A DNA stretch of 64,000 nucleotides. Origin: Prosapia bicincta (lineage: Eukaryota > Arthropoda > Insecta > Hemiptera > Cercopidae). How positions within the stretch are numbered: the stretch's first letter is position 1; every line of letters begins with the position of its first letter. Positions 23,362 through 35,655 of the stretch are shown piece after piece. The position numbers were made by a program, and so were the translations under genes. The DNA is taken from assembly GCA_036971475.1 (NCBI GenBank), contig JBAIZL010000004.1, forward strand, positions 71,185,393 through 71,249,392, in the 5' to 3' direction. Under the pieces are notes generated by a model. It did no database searches and was not told the origin of the DNA. It saw only the letters and a program-made list of their open reading frames with translations.

Positions 23362-23586
23362 GAAATGGTACAGGAGTATTGTCAAGGCCAATGCAACGCA
23401 AGTTAGTCACTTTGATCAACTGTCAATTAATAGAGGAAGAAGGGAGATCAAGGGCAATGAGAGCTGCCAGATCTTTAGGAGAGCGGACTGTAACAGAACT
23501 TATCTTGCAACATCAAAATCCTCAACAGTTATCAGCAAACTTATGGGCTGCTGTTCGTGCACGGGGGTGCCAGTTTTTAGGACCAG
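23362..23586 (+). CDS. RC3H1: Roquin coding exon 3: start of ROQ domain
   Basis: Residues 120-194. The first two bases complete a Gly codon from the previous exon. The peptide contains [17 protein letters not shown] and [20 protein letters not shown], nearly identical to vertebrate Roquin, where this part is helical and precedes the winged-helix RNA-binding core. Acceptor is the less common TTAAG (23360-23361 AG); donor GTATTT at 23587. The exon ends one base into a codon. Confidence 0.93.
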
Positions 23587-25479
23587 GTATTTTAGTTTGA
23601 ATTGGAACGTTCAGTGGTAAAATATAGTTATAAATTTGTCCTTAATTAAAAAATATGTGTCTTCCTTTCATACAGGAAGATATGTAATATTAAATACTAT
23701 TAATTTACAAAATTTGTTGTTGTTTTTACCTTGTGAAAAACAGTAAAGTCTTGATTCCAATAAAAATCCTCCCATCTTTGTTATTTGAAGTTAATTGAGA
23801 AGTTGTTTGTTCATTGATGTTATTAGGGTAATTTTTTAATACAGTAGTGCTTAATGCTGCTTATAAATCCTGTGCATCTGTAACAAGACATAAGACATAT
23901 TATGTAGAAGCAGATAGCCTTTTCTTATTTAAATGAACCACTAAACGGTAATTTTTTGTATTGAAGAAAAATTAGCAATAACCTTTTTGTTCGGATGTTA
24001 TTTTAATTTCTTTAACCCTTTTGTGTCACCCTACAATTTGAGTCTTGAATGGTCTTTCAGATCCATTTTCTCATTTTTGTTTAAAGCACTGATGTATTAT
24101 AATTATATATTTTGTTTTAAAATACTTAGGAGATTTTTAATTCATCACAGTAAGTATTATGAATCAGGGAATATAGTTGAATCTCATTAAAACTGACACT
24201 ATTAAACCAGATGTTGTTTTTACCGAACTTTGTTTTGAAGGTAATTCACACCATCTGCTTGCTACATAAAAAGGCACTCCACAGCCTGTGCTGGTAGGGT
24301 TGCTTCTACCTTCTGTCCAGTGGTTTTCCTCCTAAATGATACAAGAAAACTATAAGCAGTATACGTATAGCGTAAAAGTATTACTAATAGAATATAATTT
24401 AGCTAATGTTTATAAATGTTTTGTTGAACAAAAACTTTAAAATATCTGTGCTTCTTGCTGCTCTATCCAAAAGGTCACTGGCATGAAACATTATGTTAAT
24501 TTAAAAAAAAAACTACCTCGAACGAAAGAGAACTGAAACTATATTAGACATATAAGTAATATTTATAATGTTAACTTATAAATTGTAAACAAACACCTGC
24601 CTTTCCACAGAGCCCTACCTTGAAGATCACTCAATGCATTGAAACAACCTCAAAGCATTTTCAAAATTTATTTGAAGACTTCTTTACTAAAATTAAAGTG
24701 ATTTTTTTCTTACAACTATCATTGTATTTGATATTACAACAGCTGCAGAGAAAGTGTTAACATGTTTTTAATTGCTATAAATACAACTTATAATTAAATC
24801 AGTTTCTTCTTATGTACCTTTTATATTTTTTTAAAATTATTATTTTTACTTTTTTATAAGAAATTTTTGCGTTATAACAGACTTTTATTTAAACAGAACC
24901 ATCAGCCACAAATAAATAGTTCATTATATATAATAAGACTCTACTGCACTAAAAAATGTAGGTACTAAAAAGTCTGAAGGTAAATTGTACAAGAAAAATA
25001 TAAAAATAATGTTATTATTAAGCAACTACATAAGAAATTTAAAATTGTGAATAGAATTTAAAATTATGTGATACTTAATTGGAAATGGATTTGTCTGTTC
25101 TTTCCCATCCAGCTACCTGTTTTCCTAATCATTTTGTTTTCTCCCTTATTTAGTCGTTTGCTTTCTTGTTACATTCTCTCCTCCCTGGTTTTTCATCTTC
25201 TTCATATTATTGGGATATTTTGTTGACAGCATTAGGGTTCATTGGAGTACAATAAAGTCTTTGACTACTTATCCTTCATTAGGTATGAATCAAATAGAAT
25301 TATATCACAAGTGATAGGACCAGGGGACTAAATTTTGCATAATAAAGGAGATTTAATTTATAATATTATGATTTTAATTTAAAATAGTAATAGTAATTTA
25401 AAATAATGAGAGTTATAACACAAAATATAGGTAGAGATGTAACTAACAAATTAAAAACAAAAATATTTGAAGCAATGAA
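23587..25479. other. Intron DNA, no gene seen
   Basis: Nothing recognised. Confidence 0.55.
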
Positions 25480-27080
25480 ACATGGGCGTCGAAAACATCA
25501 ACTCACAGACATTTGGTTGTGCCTAAATATAGGAAAGAAATTTACCTGACAATTTGTGAAGGTTCAGACAACCCTAGGCTGACCTTGTTGACAATTATGA
25601 CCCGCTGTTGCATTATTCCTACGCCCCATCCTCTCTGCAGGCAACACAGCAACCACCATCACCCGACAACAAGAGCGTGAAGTTGGAGTTCACTGTCGTC
25701 TTTTTCTATGCTGTGTGCTATCTCATTTCCGATTACTCCGCAGTGAGCAGGAATTCACTGGAGCACAATATTCGTTTCCACAAGGATTAAATTATGCGCT
25801 GCATCACATCCGCGCAAAAGAGTTCTCAAGTCTATGGTGAGAAGCGTCTGTAGTGTGGATCTCGAATCAGTGAAAATACAAATGCTCTCTACATTATTCA
25901 AGGTCAAACTGTTGACTAACGCCACATTGACCTGACATTTACTGGAATGTAGTATCTTTCTCCCGATTGTTCAATGAATACTCCCTGACTTCCCTTGATG
26001 CAGATCCACTGACCCATCTGTGTATAACCTAACATGATGTTGGTAGCATGTGTTGATCATTTCTATTGTTTTCTTTTTGAGCTCCTTAGGGTGTTATTTC
26101 CTTGGAGGCCCCATCAGGTAGATCCAAGATGGCAGTAACATCCATTTATGTAGCTGTATTTCACTCAGAGCAAGGCCTTATGGGCTCCGATCAAATCGAG
26201 CCCTTGAGTACCTGAGATAGGTCTATAGTTCTGAAAGCAAAGGACTGCTTGATGGTTGACTCCTTATGCAAAGCATTCAGTGGGTGATTTATGTACAGTG
26301 ATATGATCCCTATATGCCTGTGCCATATTTTCTTCTATATGTACAGGCTAATGGGTTTAGTGGACAGTTCTACTTCCATTGCTGATATTAGTATCATTTT
26401 TGGGCATCTGAGGCATACATGGAGGACAATGTATTGAATCAGCTGCAGCTGCTGTATGTGGGTTGCTGCTGCAGATCCCCACACCTCACAGCCATATGTA
26501 AACTTCGATTTGGTGTAAGAGTTATAGAAAAGGTTCAGCGTGAGGGTGTCAGCTCCCAAGGTACAGCTTGCGACTGCCTTCAAAGAATTGAGTCTCTTCA
26601 CACTCTTGTTCAAAGCATTCTCAAAACGGTCCTTCCATCTCAAATTGTGGTAGAGTTTTATACAAATAATTTTGGAGTGATCTTTACTCTGTTTGCTTTT
26701 GCGAATGCCCAGGGAAGGAGCATAATTGACATACAGTCTGATGCCGATATTACAAGAAAAACTTACTGGACCGTACTACAACTTTTTCCAATGCAGCCTG
26801 AACTAACGACGTTCCCTTTGAGGATCACAATCAGTAGACCAAATCGTTAGGTCATCAGCAAATACAGAAAGCTGCATCTCCGATGGTAGATTGGGACACA
26901 TATTGTGTAGCGCCATGTTGAAGAGGGTTGTGCTAACTCTTAGGGTTTCCCTTGAGGGATTCCGTTGCCGAACTTACTATCAGACAACATTACAGAAACT
27001 GTTATGTGATGATCTTCCAGAAAGTTCATTAGGTACTGGAGCATTTTCCCTTTTATATTTCAGCCCCATACACTAGAGGG
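25480..27080 (-). pseudogene. Jockey-type non-LTR retrotransposon relic (RT and RNase H)
   Basis: Minus-strand frames broken by stops and shifts give, in order: TLFNMALHNMCPNLPSEMQL and SVFADDLTIWST (catalytic FADD of the RT) near 26920-26830, then KDRFENALNKSVKRLNSLKA and YGCEVWGSAA (thumb region) at 26643-26430, then HVRLYTDGSVDL near 26020-25990 and IPAHCGVIGNE near 25735-25700 (RNase H). The organisation fits Jockey-like ORF2. It lies opposite to Roquin in the intron between exons 3 and 4 and has higher G+C than the intron around it. Confidence 0.8.
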
Positions 27081-27470
27081 TTATGGTGGTATGTGGAACT
27101 TTTCAAAATTGATCATAGCTGCTGCTGTAGACTTTTTTCTTTAGAGTCCTTCATATATTGGCTTGTAAAATATAACAATATGTCTATTGTGCTCCTATTT
27201 CTTTTAAAGCCAAATTGTTTAGAGTCCAGGAGGTTTAAAGGTCTTTAAAGAAGTAGAATGTGGTTGTTTATTGTAAAATTAATGTTATTTTGATCCTTGC
27301 TTAATTTATCTTTAGTAAATATATTACAGTTCGGAATAAAGCATTTCACATCTTCCTAAATTTTATTAAAATCTACAAAATATGTAAAGTTCAAAAATAG
27401 TTGTAAAATATTTCTAAAACGTTGTTCAAGAATTTTTTTAAAATGCAGTGTAATGTGTTTTTTGTTACAG

Positions 27471-27646
27471 CAATGCAAGAAGAAGTTTTGAAATTGGTAC
27501 TGCTTGCTTTAGAAGACGGCTCAGCACTCTCTCGCAAAGTTTTAGTTATGTTTGTAGTTCAACGTTTAGAACCTCATTTCCCTCAAGCTTCCAAAACTAG
27601 TATAGGTCATGTTGTACAGTTATTGTATAGAGCATCTTGTTTCAAG
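27471..27646 (+). CDS. RC3H1: Roquin coding exon 4: ROQ core
   Basis: Residues 195-253. It encodes the winged-helix core with [20 protein letters not shown] and [20 protein letters not shown]. In solved Roquin structures, basic side chains of this part contact the stem-loop RNA; the Ser-Arg-Lys and Ala-Ser-Lys-Thr groups are present. Acceptor TTACAG ends at 27470, donor GTATTT begins at 27647, end phase 0. Confidence 0.94.
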
Positions 27647-28256
27647 GTATTTTAACAGTTATCTTTCTTTTTAATTTTAAGGAGTAAGCATATATAAGTC
27701 CTGACTAAAAAGTAACTGAATTGATCTTGAAATAGTGAAAACAATAAGATCAAAAGTTGAGAGATTAGTCACATACTACAGAAGGTGTATGGACACCTTC
27801 TGATCAAGTTTTTGCTTGCATTTTTACTCAATTCACATATAGCACTAATTTAAAGTGATTGATGTTTTGACACTTTAGTTTGAAAATGTGAAGTATTTAG
27901 AAATAACATAAATATAAAATTGTTTTTAAACTTGGAAAATCTGCAATCAAAGCGTTTTTGATGTTGCAGCAACTATATGATTATTTGATTAACTTATTAT
28001 ATTTACATAAACGTTTATGGGTTAACCCATTATGGATTAAATTATTAGTGTTCCACACGGCCCAGCGCAATCAAATTAATCCCGAATTCAGTTTTCATGA
28101 AAATTGTTGCCAACTGTATTCAGTTGGTGGTTTAACTGTGTTATGCCAATTTAATATTTTTTAAATAATTATTTGTAATAATTTGTATTAGAAAAGAATA
28201 ATTATAAATTAAAATATATAAAATAATATTATATAAATAAATATATATATATCACG
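27647..28256. other. Intron DNA, no gene seen
   Basis: Nothing recognised; AT content rises towards the microsatellite at 28262. Confidence 0.5.
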
Positions 28257-28261
28257 TTGTC

Positions 28262-28262
28262 C

Positions 28263-28312
<50 letters not shown>
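28262..28312. repeat. (TA)n microsatellite
   Basis: Left boundary of the PLE cluster. Confidence 0.95.
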
Positions 28313-28316
<4 letters not shown>

Positions 28317-28317
<1 letters not shown>

Positions 28318-28512
28318 TTATTTCATTCTCTCATATTTCTTTTTGTGTTTTCTCTTTGATTGACAAAGACCACTGTGTGGTTGAAATATATCATTGTTTA
28401 AGTGCTTTTATGTGTTTCTATTTCAAGACTACAGAGTGGACTCTTACCAAGGTAAGTCTGTCAGTCTCCTAGTCCAAAAAATCTAAATAATCTTTACCAA
28501 CCAAAACTAACC

Positions 28513-28516
<4 letters not shown>
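28317..28516 (+). repeat. PLE terminal unit, copy 2
   Basis: About 200 bases nearly identical to 10185-10384, with the fold positions at 28357-28396, then (TA)n at 28517-28557. Confidence 0.85.
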
Positions 28517-28559
<43 letters not shown>

Positions 28560-30205
28560 GCATTTATGTTAATAAAAAAACATAATGTTTATAAAATAAA
28601 AAATTATCAAAATAAAAATCAATTTATATACAATTTAATAATCTAAAACAAAAATTACAAATTAATAACTTATGTACAATAAAAGCAGATAGAAGCAATG
28701 CTGTGGTGATAATAAACAAACAAGATTACATAAACAAAAATGAAAAATATATTATAGATAATATGTTTCTAGAACTAAAAAAAGATCCCACGAATAAATA
28801 CCAAAATGAAATGAAAGGTATTGTGAAGAATTCTTATGTATTATTTAATCCGGGAAATCAATAACATAAATGATAACCTTAAAATACCATTATTAAATGG
28901 TATTATAAAATTACATAAAATAAATAATCCAATTAGACCGCTTATTAATTTTAAAGGTGCACCTTCATATAAAATATCTAAAATTCTTGCAAAACAGTTA
29001 AAAGACAAAATGAACTTAAATAACATCATAATATAAAAAATACTTATCACCTTGTAGAGAAAATTAAAAATATAAAAGTAGACAATAAAAGCACATGAAT
29101 ATCATTCGATATAAAAGACATATATACCAATATACCTTTAATGGAAACATATAAAATAATAAAAAATAAATTAAATATGTTTACATATCATAAAAAAGAA
29201 ATTGATGAAATAATAATGTACTTAAAGTAATATTAAAACAAAATTACTTTTGCTATAATAACAAAATATACAGACAAGAAGACGGCTTGGTAATGGGTTC
29301 ACTGCTATCAAGTATCATTTCTGAAATATTTTTGCAATATATTGATGAAGAAATAATAAAAATTATTAATATGATAATGGACAATGGTATAGATATGTGG
29401 ATGACGGCCTGTACATTTCTACAAATAATGCATTAAATTTAGACCTAATAATTACCAAAATAAATAATATACACAATAAAATACAGTTTACTTACGAAAT
29501 AGAAAAACTTAATGCTATAAATTTTTTAGATATCACCATTTATAAGGAAAATAATAAATTAAATTTTACAATATTTAGAAAACCCACTCAAACAGTAAAA
29601 ATAATACCTAATCATTCAAACCACCCGTACAATCAAAAAATGGCATGTTTCTATAATTTATTATACAGAATGAACCGAATTCCATTAAACCCGATAAATA
29701 AATTGAAAGAACTAAACATTATTCAACAAATAGCAATACAAAATGGATATAAAAAAGAAACCATTAATAAATTGAATAATAAGATCCTTAAAAGAATGGA
29801 TAATACTATAAATAAAAATTATTATTCAAATAATAAAGAAATTATTTGGTCCAAATTCTTATTTACCGGTTATGAAATCAAACCAATTATAAAATTATTT
29901 AAAGACACTAATGTCAAAATAGCTTATTACACTAATAACACAATTAATAATATAATAAATATAAACATTAAAATAAATAAAATTATATAAACGGCGTATT
30001 TAGTATTAACTGTACAAAATGTCAAAAATGTTATACAGGACAAACAAAAAAGAAAATAAAGGACCGTTATAAGGAACATTTAAATGCATTTAAAAAACCA
30101 CATATTTATAAAAATCTAATCTTGCAACACACTGTATAGAAAGAAATCACGATTTTCCAGATATTAGTAATATGAAATTAATTAAGCACGTACAAAAAGT
30201 ATTCT
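28560..30205 (+). pseudogene. PLE relic, RT and GIY-YIG, frameshifted
   Basis: Almost the full PLE coding region, broken by several shifts and stops. In order: KADRSNAVVIINKQDYI (N-terminal part), IKLHKINNPIRPLINF (fingers), motif A region damaged at 29100, motif B near 29290, WYRYVDDGLYIS near 29390 (catalytic YVDD), 29397-29990 open to the linker, then NCTKCQKCYTGQTKKKIKD of the GIY-YIG at 30005-30060. It is the same broad family as the PLE at 10588-12060 but a more diverged member. After 30200 the tail TTTGAGCTTAGCTGGTGAGG matches the PLE terminus at 19400-19565. Confidence 0.8.
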
Positions 30206-30550
30206 TTGAGCTTAGCTGGTGAGGTTATGTTAAAAACAAATAAAAATATACACAAAACTCACAAATTATTCATTTATGGATTTATATTCAATGGATATAG
30301 TAATGAAATTACTATAGAGTTTATAGATGAAATTCACAAAAAGATGAAAAATAAGACAATAAAAAATCAGAGAAGCACGTTATTAAGGGATTTAAAAGGG
30401 AAAAAATGGGTAAAAATAACACACCTTCCACCAATGTCTAATAAAATTAAAAAATCTCTAGGAAAATATAGTAATTTGAATGTTACAATTGCCACTGCAA
30501 ATAACCTAAAGAAGTTGTTAGGGAACCTTAAAGATGAGAGAATGAAATAA
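30206..30550 (+). pseudogene. PLE linker fragment of another copy
   Basis: The open frame fuses a PLE tail to a piece of a different PLE. Codons after about 30270 give KKWVKITHLPPMSNKIKKSL and NLNVTIATANNLKKLLGN, the segment between RT and GIY-YIG in Penelope-type proteins. It stops at AGAATGAAATAA, which is the inverted edge of the terminal unit found at 32097. Confidence 0.65.
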
Positions 30551-30567
30551 AATAATTGTAATCACAG

Positions 30568-31720
30568 ACTATTTTAGTCACCATAGATGTCACCTCTCTC
30601 TATACCAACATCCCTCATGCACACGGCCTATCTGCAATAGAGAATTTTCTAAACAAACGCCCAGGCAAGCCTTCTCCCACTACACCTTTTCTTGTGAACC
30701 TGACCAGGTTCATCCTCGAGAAGAACAACTTTCAGTTTGAGGGAAGGAACTACCTTCAAATAAAGGGAACAGCAATGGGCACCAGAATGACACCATCGTA
30801 CGCAAATCTGTACATGGGATTGTTGGAAGAAAGTTTTCTAAAGACACAAACACACCAGCCATTATATTGGTATAGATATATAGATGACATCTTCCTAATT
30901 TGGACACAGGGTGCTTCAACACTTGAGGCATTTTTAGACAGCCTGACACAATTCTCCACACTTCAATTTACCTGGGAGAAATCTACATCAGCCATTACCT
31001 TTTTGAATGTAGAGGTAACACTCCAGAATGGAAATATCAACACAGGAATTCACATCAAACCGACAAACCACCTACAATATCTCCATTTCGACAGCAACCA
31101 CCCAATAAACATAAAACGATTCATTCCACATCAGAGGTAAGAGAATCTGTTCGAATGATAGGGAATTGGAAGATATTAATAGAAAGATATTAACAGCCTT
31201 CTAGAGAAGAGGATACCCAAAAAAACTCATTGAAAACCAAATTCATTCAGCACAATCCTCGGTTCACCATAAACCACAAACAGAACAAAATAAACTGTCT
31301 TTAATAACAGACTACCATCCTGGTCTACATAAACTCAACAAGATATTGAGAGATGGCTTCAAAATTCTTCAAGCTTCCGTCCACACCAAAAATCTTTTCA
31401 CCGATCCACCGCACATTTGGTACAAGCAACCTCCCAACTTGAAAAACATCCTAGTACATCCTAAACTACCAGACCCTGATGCAGAGAAACCACACAAACT
31501 TCCTCATGGCTCCTTCCCATGCAATAGACCTAGATGCAAGACGTGTCCAATACACCCCTCAGCAAATAGTTTCAACAGCCAAACAACAAAAATGGTCTTC
31601 AAAATACAGGGTCATCATAATTGTACATCGAAAAATGTCATATACCAGCTACAATGTAAACTTTGCTCAGCACAGTACATAGGCCTGACCACGGATGGTC
31701 TGAATATCAGAATATGAATG
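30568..31720 (+). pseudogene. Neptune-like PLE protein relic
   Basis: RT part: TIDVTSLYTNIPHAHGL (motif A), QIKGTAMGTRMTPSYANLYM (motif B), YRYIDDIFLIW (catalytic, YIDD). The frame is broken by stops at 31138-31180, then resumes: DYHPGLHKLNKILRDGF and the cysteine group CNRPRCKTCPIHP ahead of a GIY-YIG remnant VIYQLQCKLCSAQYIGLTTD. The zinc-finger-like cysteines before GIY-YIG are typical of the Neptune-type PLE group. Codon composition is less AT-rich than in the other PLEs here. Decayed. Confidence 0.8.
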
Positions 31721-32096
31721 GCCACAGACATGATGTTAAAATTATGAATATGGATAGACCAACAGCTTAACATGCTGCGAGTCACAACATCACAACTTTT
31801 GATGACTGCTATACCACAAAAATAATTAAATCACTCCCCCCTGATTGCAATCCCTCAGAACTGAGAAGGTGGGAACTATCATAACAGTGGTATACCAAGT
31901 CCAGAGAATCCCCTAACCTCAACATCAGATAAATCCATTCATTTTTTTTCCAAATAGCCTTATCTCTTTTCCCCTGACAGGCTTATATAAACTATAATCA
32001 CTCATATGTTCATGGAAACAATATATATATCTTTAATCTCTGCATCTGTGACATCTGATTTTTACTCTACACAATCTGTGATTACAATTATTTTAT

Positions 32097-32295
32097 TTTA
32101 TTTCATTCTCTCATATTTCTTTTTGTGTTTTCTCTTCGATTGACAAAGACCACGGTGTGGTTGAAATATATCATTGTTTAAGTGCTTTTATGTGTTTCTA
32201 TTTCAAGACTACAGAGTGGACTCTTACCAAGGTAAGTCTGTCAGTCTCCTAGTCCAAAAAATCTAAATAATCTTTACCAACCAAAACTAACCTAA
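32097..32295 (+). repeat. PLE terminal unit, copy 3
   Basis: Near-identical to 10185-10384 and 28317-28516. Fold positions 32137-32176. (TA)n and (AAAT)n follow at 32296-32345. Confidence 0.85.
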
Positions 32296-32313
32296 AAATA
32301 AATAAATAAATAA

Positions 32314-32349
<36 letters not shown>

Positions 32350-32580
32350 TAATATATGCTACTCACAGTTTAAAGCCTAGTTATTTCCTCTAACATTCAC
32401 GTAACAAACTATTCACTTTATATTTATAAAAAACCGTAATAACTAAACAGATTTCAAATATATATATATTCTTGATATTTTACGTTATCCATTGTTTTTC
32501 CGTTGCACTGACTTTATGAAGTTAATATATTACTATTGTAAGTAATTTTATCCACCATTAAGTGCAATGATTTTACCTTG

Positions 32581-32624
32581 AGTGATGAGGCTCCTTTCGG
32601 TCACTTGACCACTGTCGAATCACT
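32581..32624 (-). ncRNA. Hammerhead-like fold, minus copy
   Basis: Same stems as 34287-34330, but core UCGACAG, with the last core A changed to G. Confidence 0.4.
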
Positions 32625-33072
32625 GATTACTTTTTCTTAATTTTTCTGGTGCAGATGTTCGGTCCGTCGTGTTGGTAATTGTTGACGTCATATACGTTTC
32701 CTCTTGAGTCTTGTGTATTATGTTTTTGAATAGTATGTCTTCTGTATATGTTGTTTGTAGATTCATTAAATTGTTGTGTATGTTTTTGTAAATGTGGTAT
32801 TTTTCTAGTGAGTTTAGTTCTATTGGGTTATTATTTATTTCAAGTATGGTTAGGTTATTTTCGTAATTTGTTATTTCATGTTTATGTGATATTAGGTGTG
32901 CTGCAACATTTGATACTTTTGAATTTTTGTTTTTGAATGCTCTATAATGTTCTTCGAATCTTATTTTAAATGATCTGGTTGTTTTCCCTATGTAAAATAA
33001 TAAAAACAAACTAATACACAATAACGAAAAAAGAAACACAATAGATAGTATCATTACGCTAACCAAACACAT
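32620..33072 (-). pseudogene. PLE GIY-YIG C-terminal fragment
   Basis: Encodes YIGKTTRSFKIRFEEHYRAF and the following C-terminal region to a stop. Residues before this are junction sequence, not PLE. Nearly identical to the end of the plus-strand copy. Confidence 0.75.
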
Positions 33073-33160
33073 ATGTAACCAAAATTACAAGTATTTGTAA
33101 TGTTTGTAAGTTTACTTCCAATTTAACAATAAATACTATAAACAAACAACTGGACTCCCC

Positions 33161-34291
33161 ATGGGATCACCCATATCATCTGTCATGTCAGAAATATATT
33201 TACAACAATTTGAAGAAATAATAATTAAACCTATACTAAACACACACAATATTTCACTATGGACAAGGTATGTAGACGATATACTTGTAATATACCAACC
33301 TACCATTCACAACGAACACATCATAATATTAAACAAACTAAATACATACAACGAAAACATACAATTCACCGTTGAAACAGAAACAAATAGAACAATCAAC
33401 TATCTTGACATCACTTTAAATATAAATGATAATAAAATAAAAACTACAGTATACAGGAAACCTACTTCCAACAACACCACAATACACTACAAATCTAACC
33501 ACCCCTGGACACACACAATTAACACTTACAGTAACATGATAAATAAAGCAATAAAATACACACAGTATAACAAACAAAAATTAAATGAAGAATTAGATAA
33601 CATCAAAAAAATAGCAATAGAAAATGGATACAACAAACACATTATAAAAAATATATACAATAAATTCACAAAAAAACCTAACCTCAACACAACACTACAA
33701 CCGGAACACAAAAATAATGAAAACAAAAAAATCTACCTAAAATATAAATACACCAATAACAAAATAGAAAAAATAACAAATATATACAACAAAGAATACT
33801 ACACTCTAACATACAAAGCAAACAACAAAATAATAAAATATCTTAATAACACAAACCACAAAACAAATTCAGAAAAACATAACCTATCAGGAATTTACAA
33901 TATTACATGCAACAACTGTATCGCTTTTTACATAGGAAAAACAACCAGAACATTTAAAATAAGATTTGAAGAACATTATAGAGCATTCAAAAACAAAAAT
34001 TCAAAAGTATCAAATGTTGCAGCACACCTAATATCACATAAACATGAAATAACAAATTACGAAAATAACCTAACCATACTTGAAATAAATAATAACCCAA
34101 TAGAACTAAACTCACTAGAAAAATACCACATTTATAAAAACATACACAACAATTTAATGAATCTACAAACAACATATACAGAAAACATACTATATAAAAA
34201 CATCATACACACAGATCAAAAGAAAGTGCGTGTAACGTCAACAAATACCAATATCACGGACCGAACATCTACATCAGAAAAATATCAGTGA
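33161..34291 (+). pseudogene. PLE RT and GIY-YIG protein, 5' truncated
   Basis: 376 codons open. Begins at RT motif B (MGSPISSVMSEIYL), catalytic WTRYVDDILVIYQ, thumb INYLDITLNINDNKIKTTVY and YRKPTSNNTTIHYKSNHPW, then linker and GIY-YIG: GIYNITCNNCIAFYIGKTTR, RTFKIRFEEHYRAF. The front of the RT, with motif A, is missing. The stop is followed at once by the hammerhead-like fold at 34287. Confidence 0.82.
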
Positions 34292-34330
34292 TTCGACAAT
34301 GGTCAAGTGACCGAAAGGTGCCTCATCACT
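34287..34330 (+). ncRNA. Hammerhead-like fold with U3/A8 and C4
   Basis: Stem I AGUGAU/AUCACU (6 bp, perfect), core UCGACAA, U, stem II GGUC/GACC with AAGU loop, GAA, stem III AGG/CCU with UG loop, C at the cleavage position. It overlaps the last codons of the PLE ORF. Core position 4 is C where U is expected. Confidence 0.5.
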
Positions 34331-34589
34331 CAAGGTAAAATTATTGCACTTAATGGCCACTAAAATGTCACTTTGTTAGGTTTGTTCATTCAAGTTGTTT
34401 AAATGGGCTTTTAATTTTATTTGTTAAGGATATATTGGGTACAATATTATGAATTTAAATTAATCCATCTAGGGTGAACCAAGAAAATTTGCAATGAAAT
34501 TAAAAAAGTAACATTCCTAAACATTAGTAACAGTAATAACAAATACATACACAAACAAGACTTAAACACACTTACAAATTAATATTTAT

Positions 34590-34634
34590 TCATGGAGACA
34601 TGTTTCAAAGACAAAGTCATCATCATCAGTGAGC
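34590..34634 (-). ncRNA. Degenerate hammerhead-like fold
   Basis: Core CUGAUGA, UG, stem II AUGAC-UUU-GUCUU, GAA, loopless stem III ACA/UGU, C. Stem I does not pair as drawn. Belongs to the family of the fold at 19453-19493. Confidence 0.4.
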
Positions 34635-35321
34635 TATGAGATAATCAACATTTTCAGCATTGCATTGTCTTGAAAAAGCATTATTTTTTCTATGCAAATA
34701 AATGTCTAAAGCAGTGTTATCTAATCACAACAAAATTGAGATATTTACTGTTGATAATTTGATCTAAGGAAGAGATTAGAAAAGTAGTTCTAATAAAATT
34801 ACCACAGCACATAAATAATTTAAATTTCTTAATGCATCTTTGGATAGCTGGCTAACCTAAGTGGATAAAATGGTTGTACAACTCTAATGGGTCTTTAGTT
34901 GTTGGTAAAAATTTACCAATTATGGCCCAACAATTTACCGAGGCGATTTTTTATTTTGAATTTTTATACATATTTCTATTTTAGAGTTTTTATACATCAT
35001 TTACAATATGCATTTAGACTTTTAAAATATATTATAGTATAAGAACATCTCCTATACACCTCCTGTGTTGATTGGGAAAAATTCACTGCATTACATTGGT
35101 GTTATATGTTTTTTCAATTTGAAGTTAACAGCAAACTACTTGTTATACTTGCAGAAAACACTTTAAAATAAAATTCCAGTACCAAGAATCTGATGTTAGT
35201 TACAGATATAAGGTTAATGAATAAAATTTATAAGTTTGTATTATATATGACTGAAGCATTTTTAAATAAGTTACAACTTCCGTCATCCTGTTGACATTAA
35301 CATGAAATTTTTTACAAACAG
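34635..35321. other. Intron DNA, no gene seen
   Basis: Nothing recognised before Roquin exon 5. Confidence 0.55.
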
Positions 35322-35655
35322 GTTTCTAAACGTGAAGGTGATTCATCATTAATGCAATTGAAAGAAGAATTTCGAACGTATGAAGCTCTCCGTAGAGAAC
35401 ATGATGCTCAAATTGTGCAAATAGCAACAGAAGCTGGTCTCCGTATCGCTCCTGATCAATGGTCTGCTTTGCTATATGGTGACACTGCACATAAATCACA
35501 TATGCAAAGTATTATAGATAAGCTACAGACTCCTCAATCATTTGCCCAGTCAGTGCAGGAATTAGTTATAGCTTTACAACGTACAGGAGATCCAGGGAAT
35601 TTGTCTGTTTTAAGACCTCATCTGGAGTTGTTAGCTGGTATTGATCCCAGTCCAG
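35322..35655 (+). CDS. RC3H1: Roquin coding exon 5: end of ROQ and HEPN C-terminal part
   Basis: Residues 254-364 plus one base. It starts [20 protein letters not shown] and continues through [16 protein letters not shown] and [15 protein letters not shown], all hallmark Roquin segments. In the fold, the chain leaves ROQ here and completes the split HEPN-like helical domain. Acceptor ACAAACAG ends at 35321; donor GTGAGA starts at 35656; phase 1. The preceding intron (27647-35321) carries the PLE cluster. Confidence 0.94.

Larger units (their letters stand above)
30534..32295 (+). mobile_element. Third PLE family with inverted terminal edge
   Basis: Body 30570-32072 bounded by an inverted repeat of about 36-41 bases (30534-30569 and 32074-32114), after which the full terminal unit continues to 32295. 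This is the arrangement expected of a PLE with a partial inverted unit at 5' and a complete unit at 3'. The protein differs clearly from the neighbouring PLEs. Confidence 0.7.
32460..34365. mobile_element. Second PLE family, head-to-head pair
   Basis: A minus-strand copy (about 33000 to 32581, GIY-YIG end only) and a plus-strand copy (33100-34363) diverge. The arms 32581-33000 and 33930-34330 are inverted repeats. The outer left flank 32470-32580 equals the arm sequence of the nested palindrome at 21855-22213. Both arms end in the same hammerhead-like fold. Confidence 0.8.

Noticed and set aside
26419..26850. 143-codon plus-strand frame
   Set aside because: Antisense of the non-LTR RT relic, where the minus strand shows clear RT motifs.
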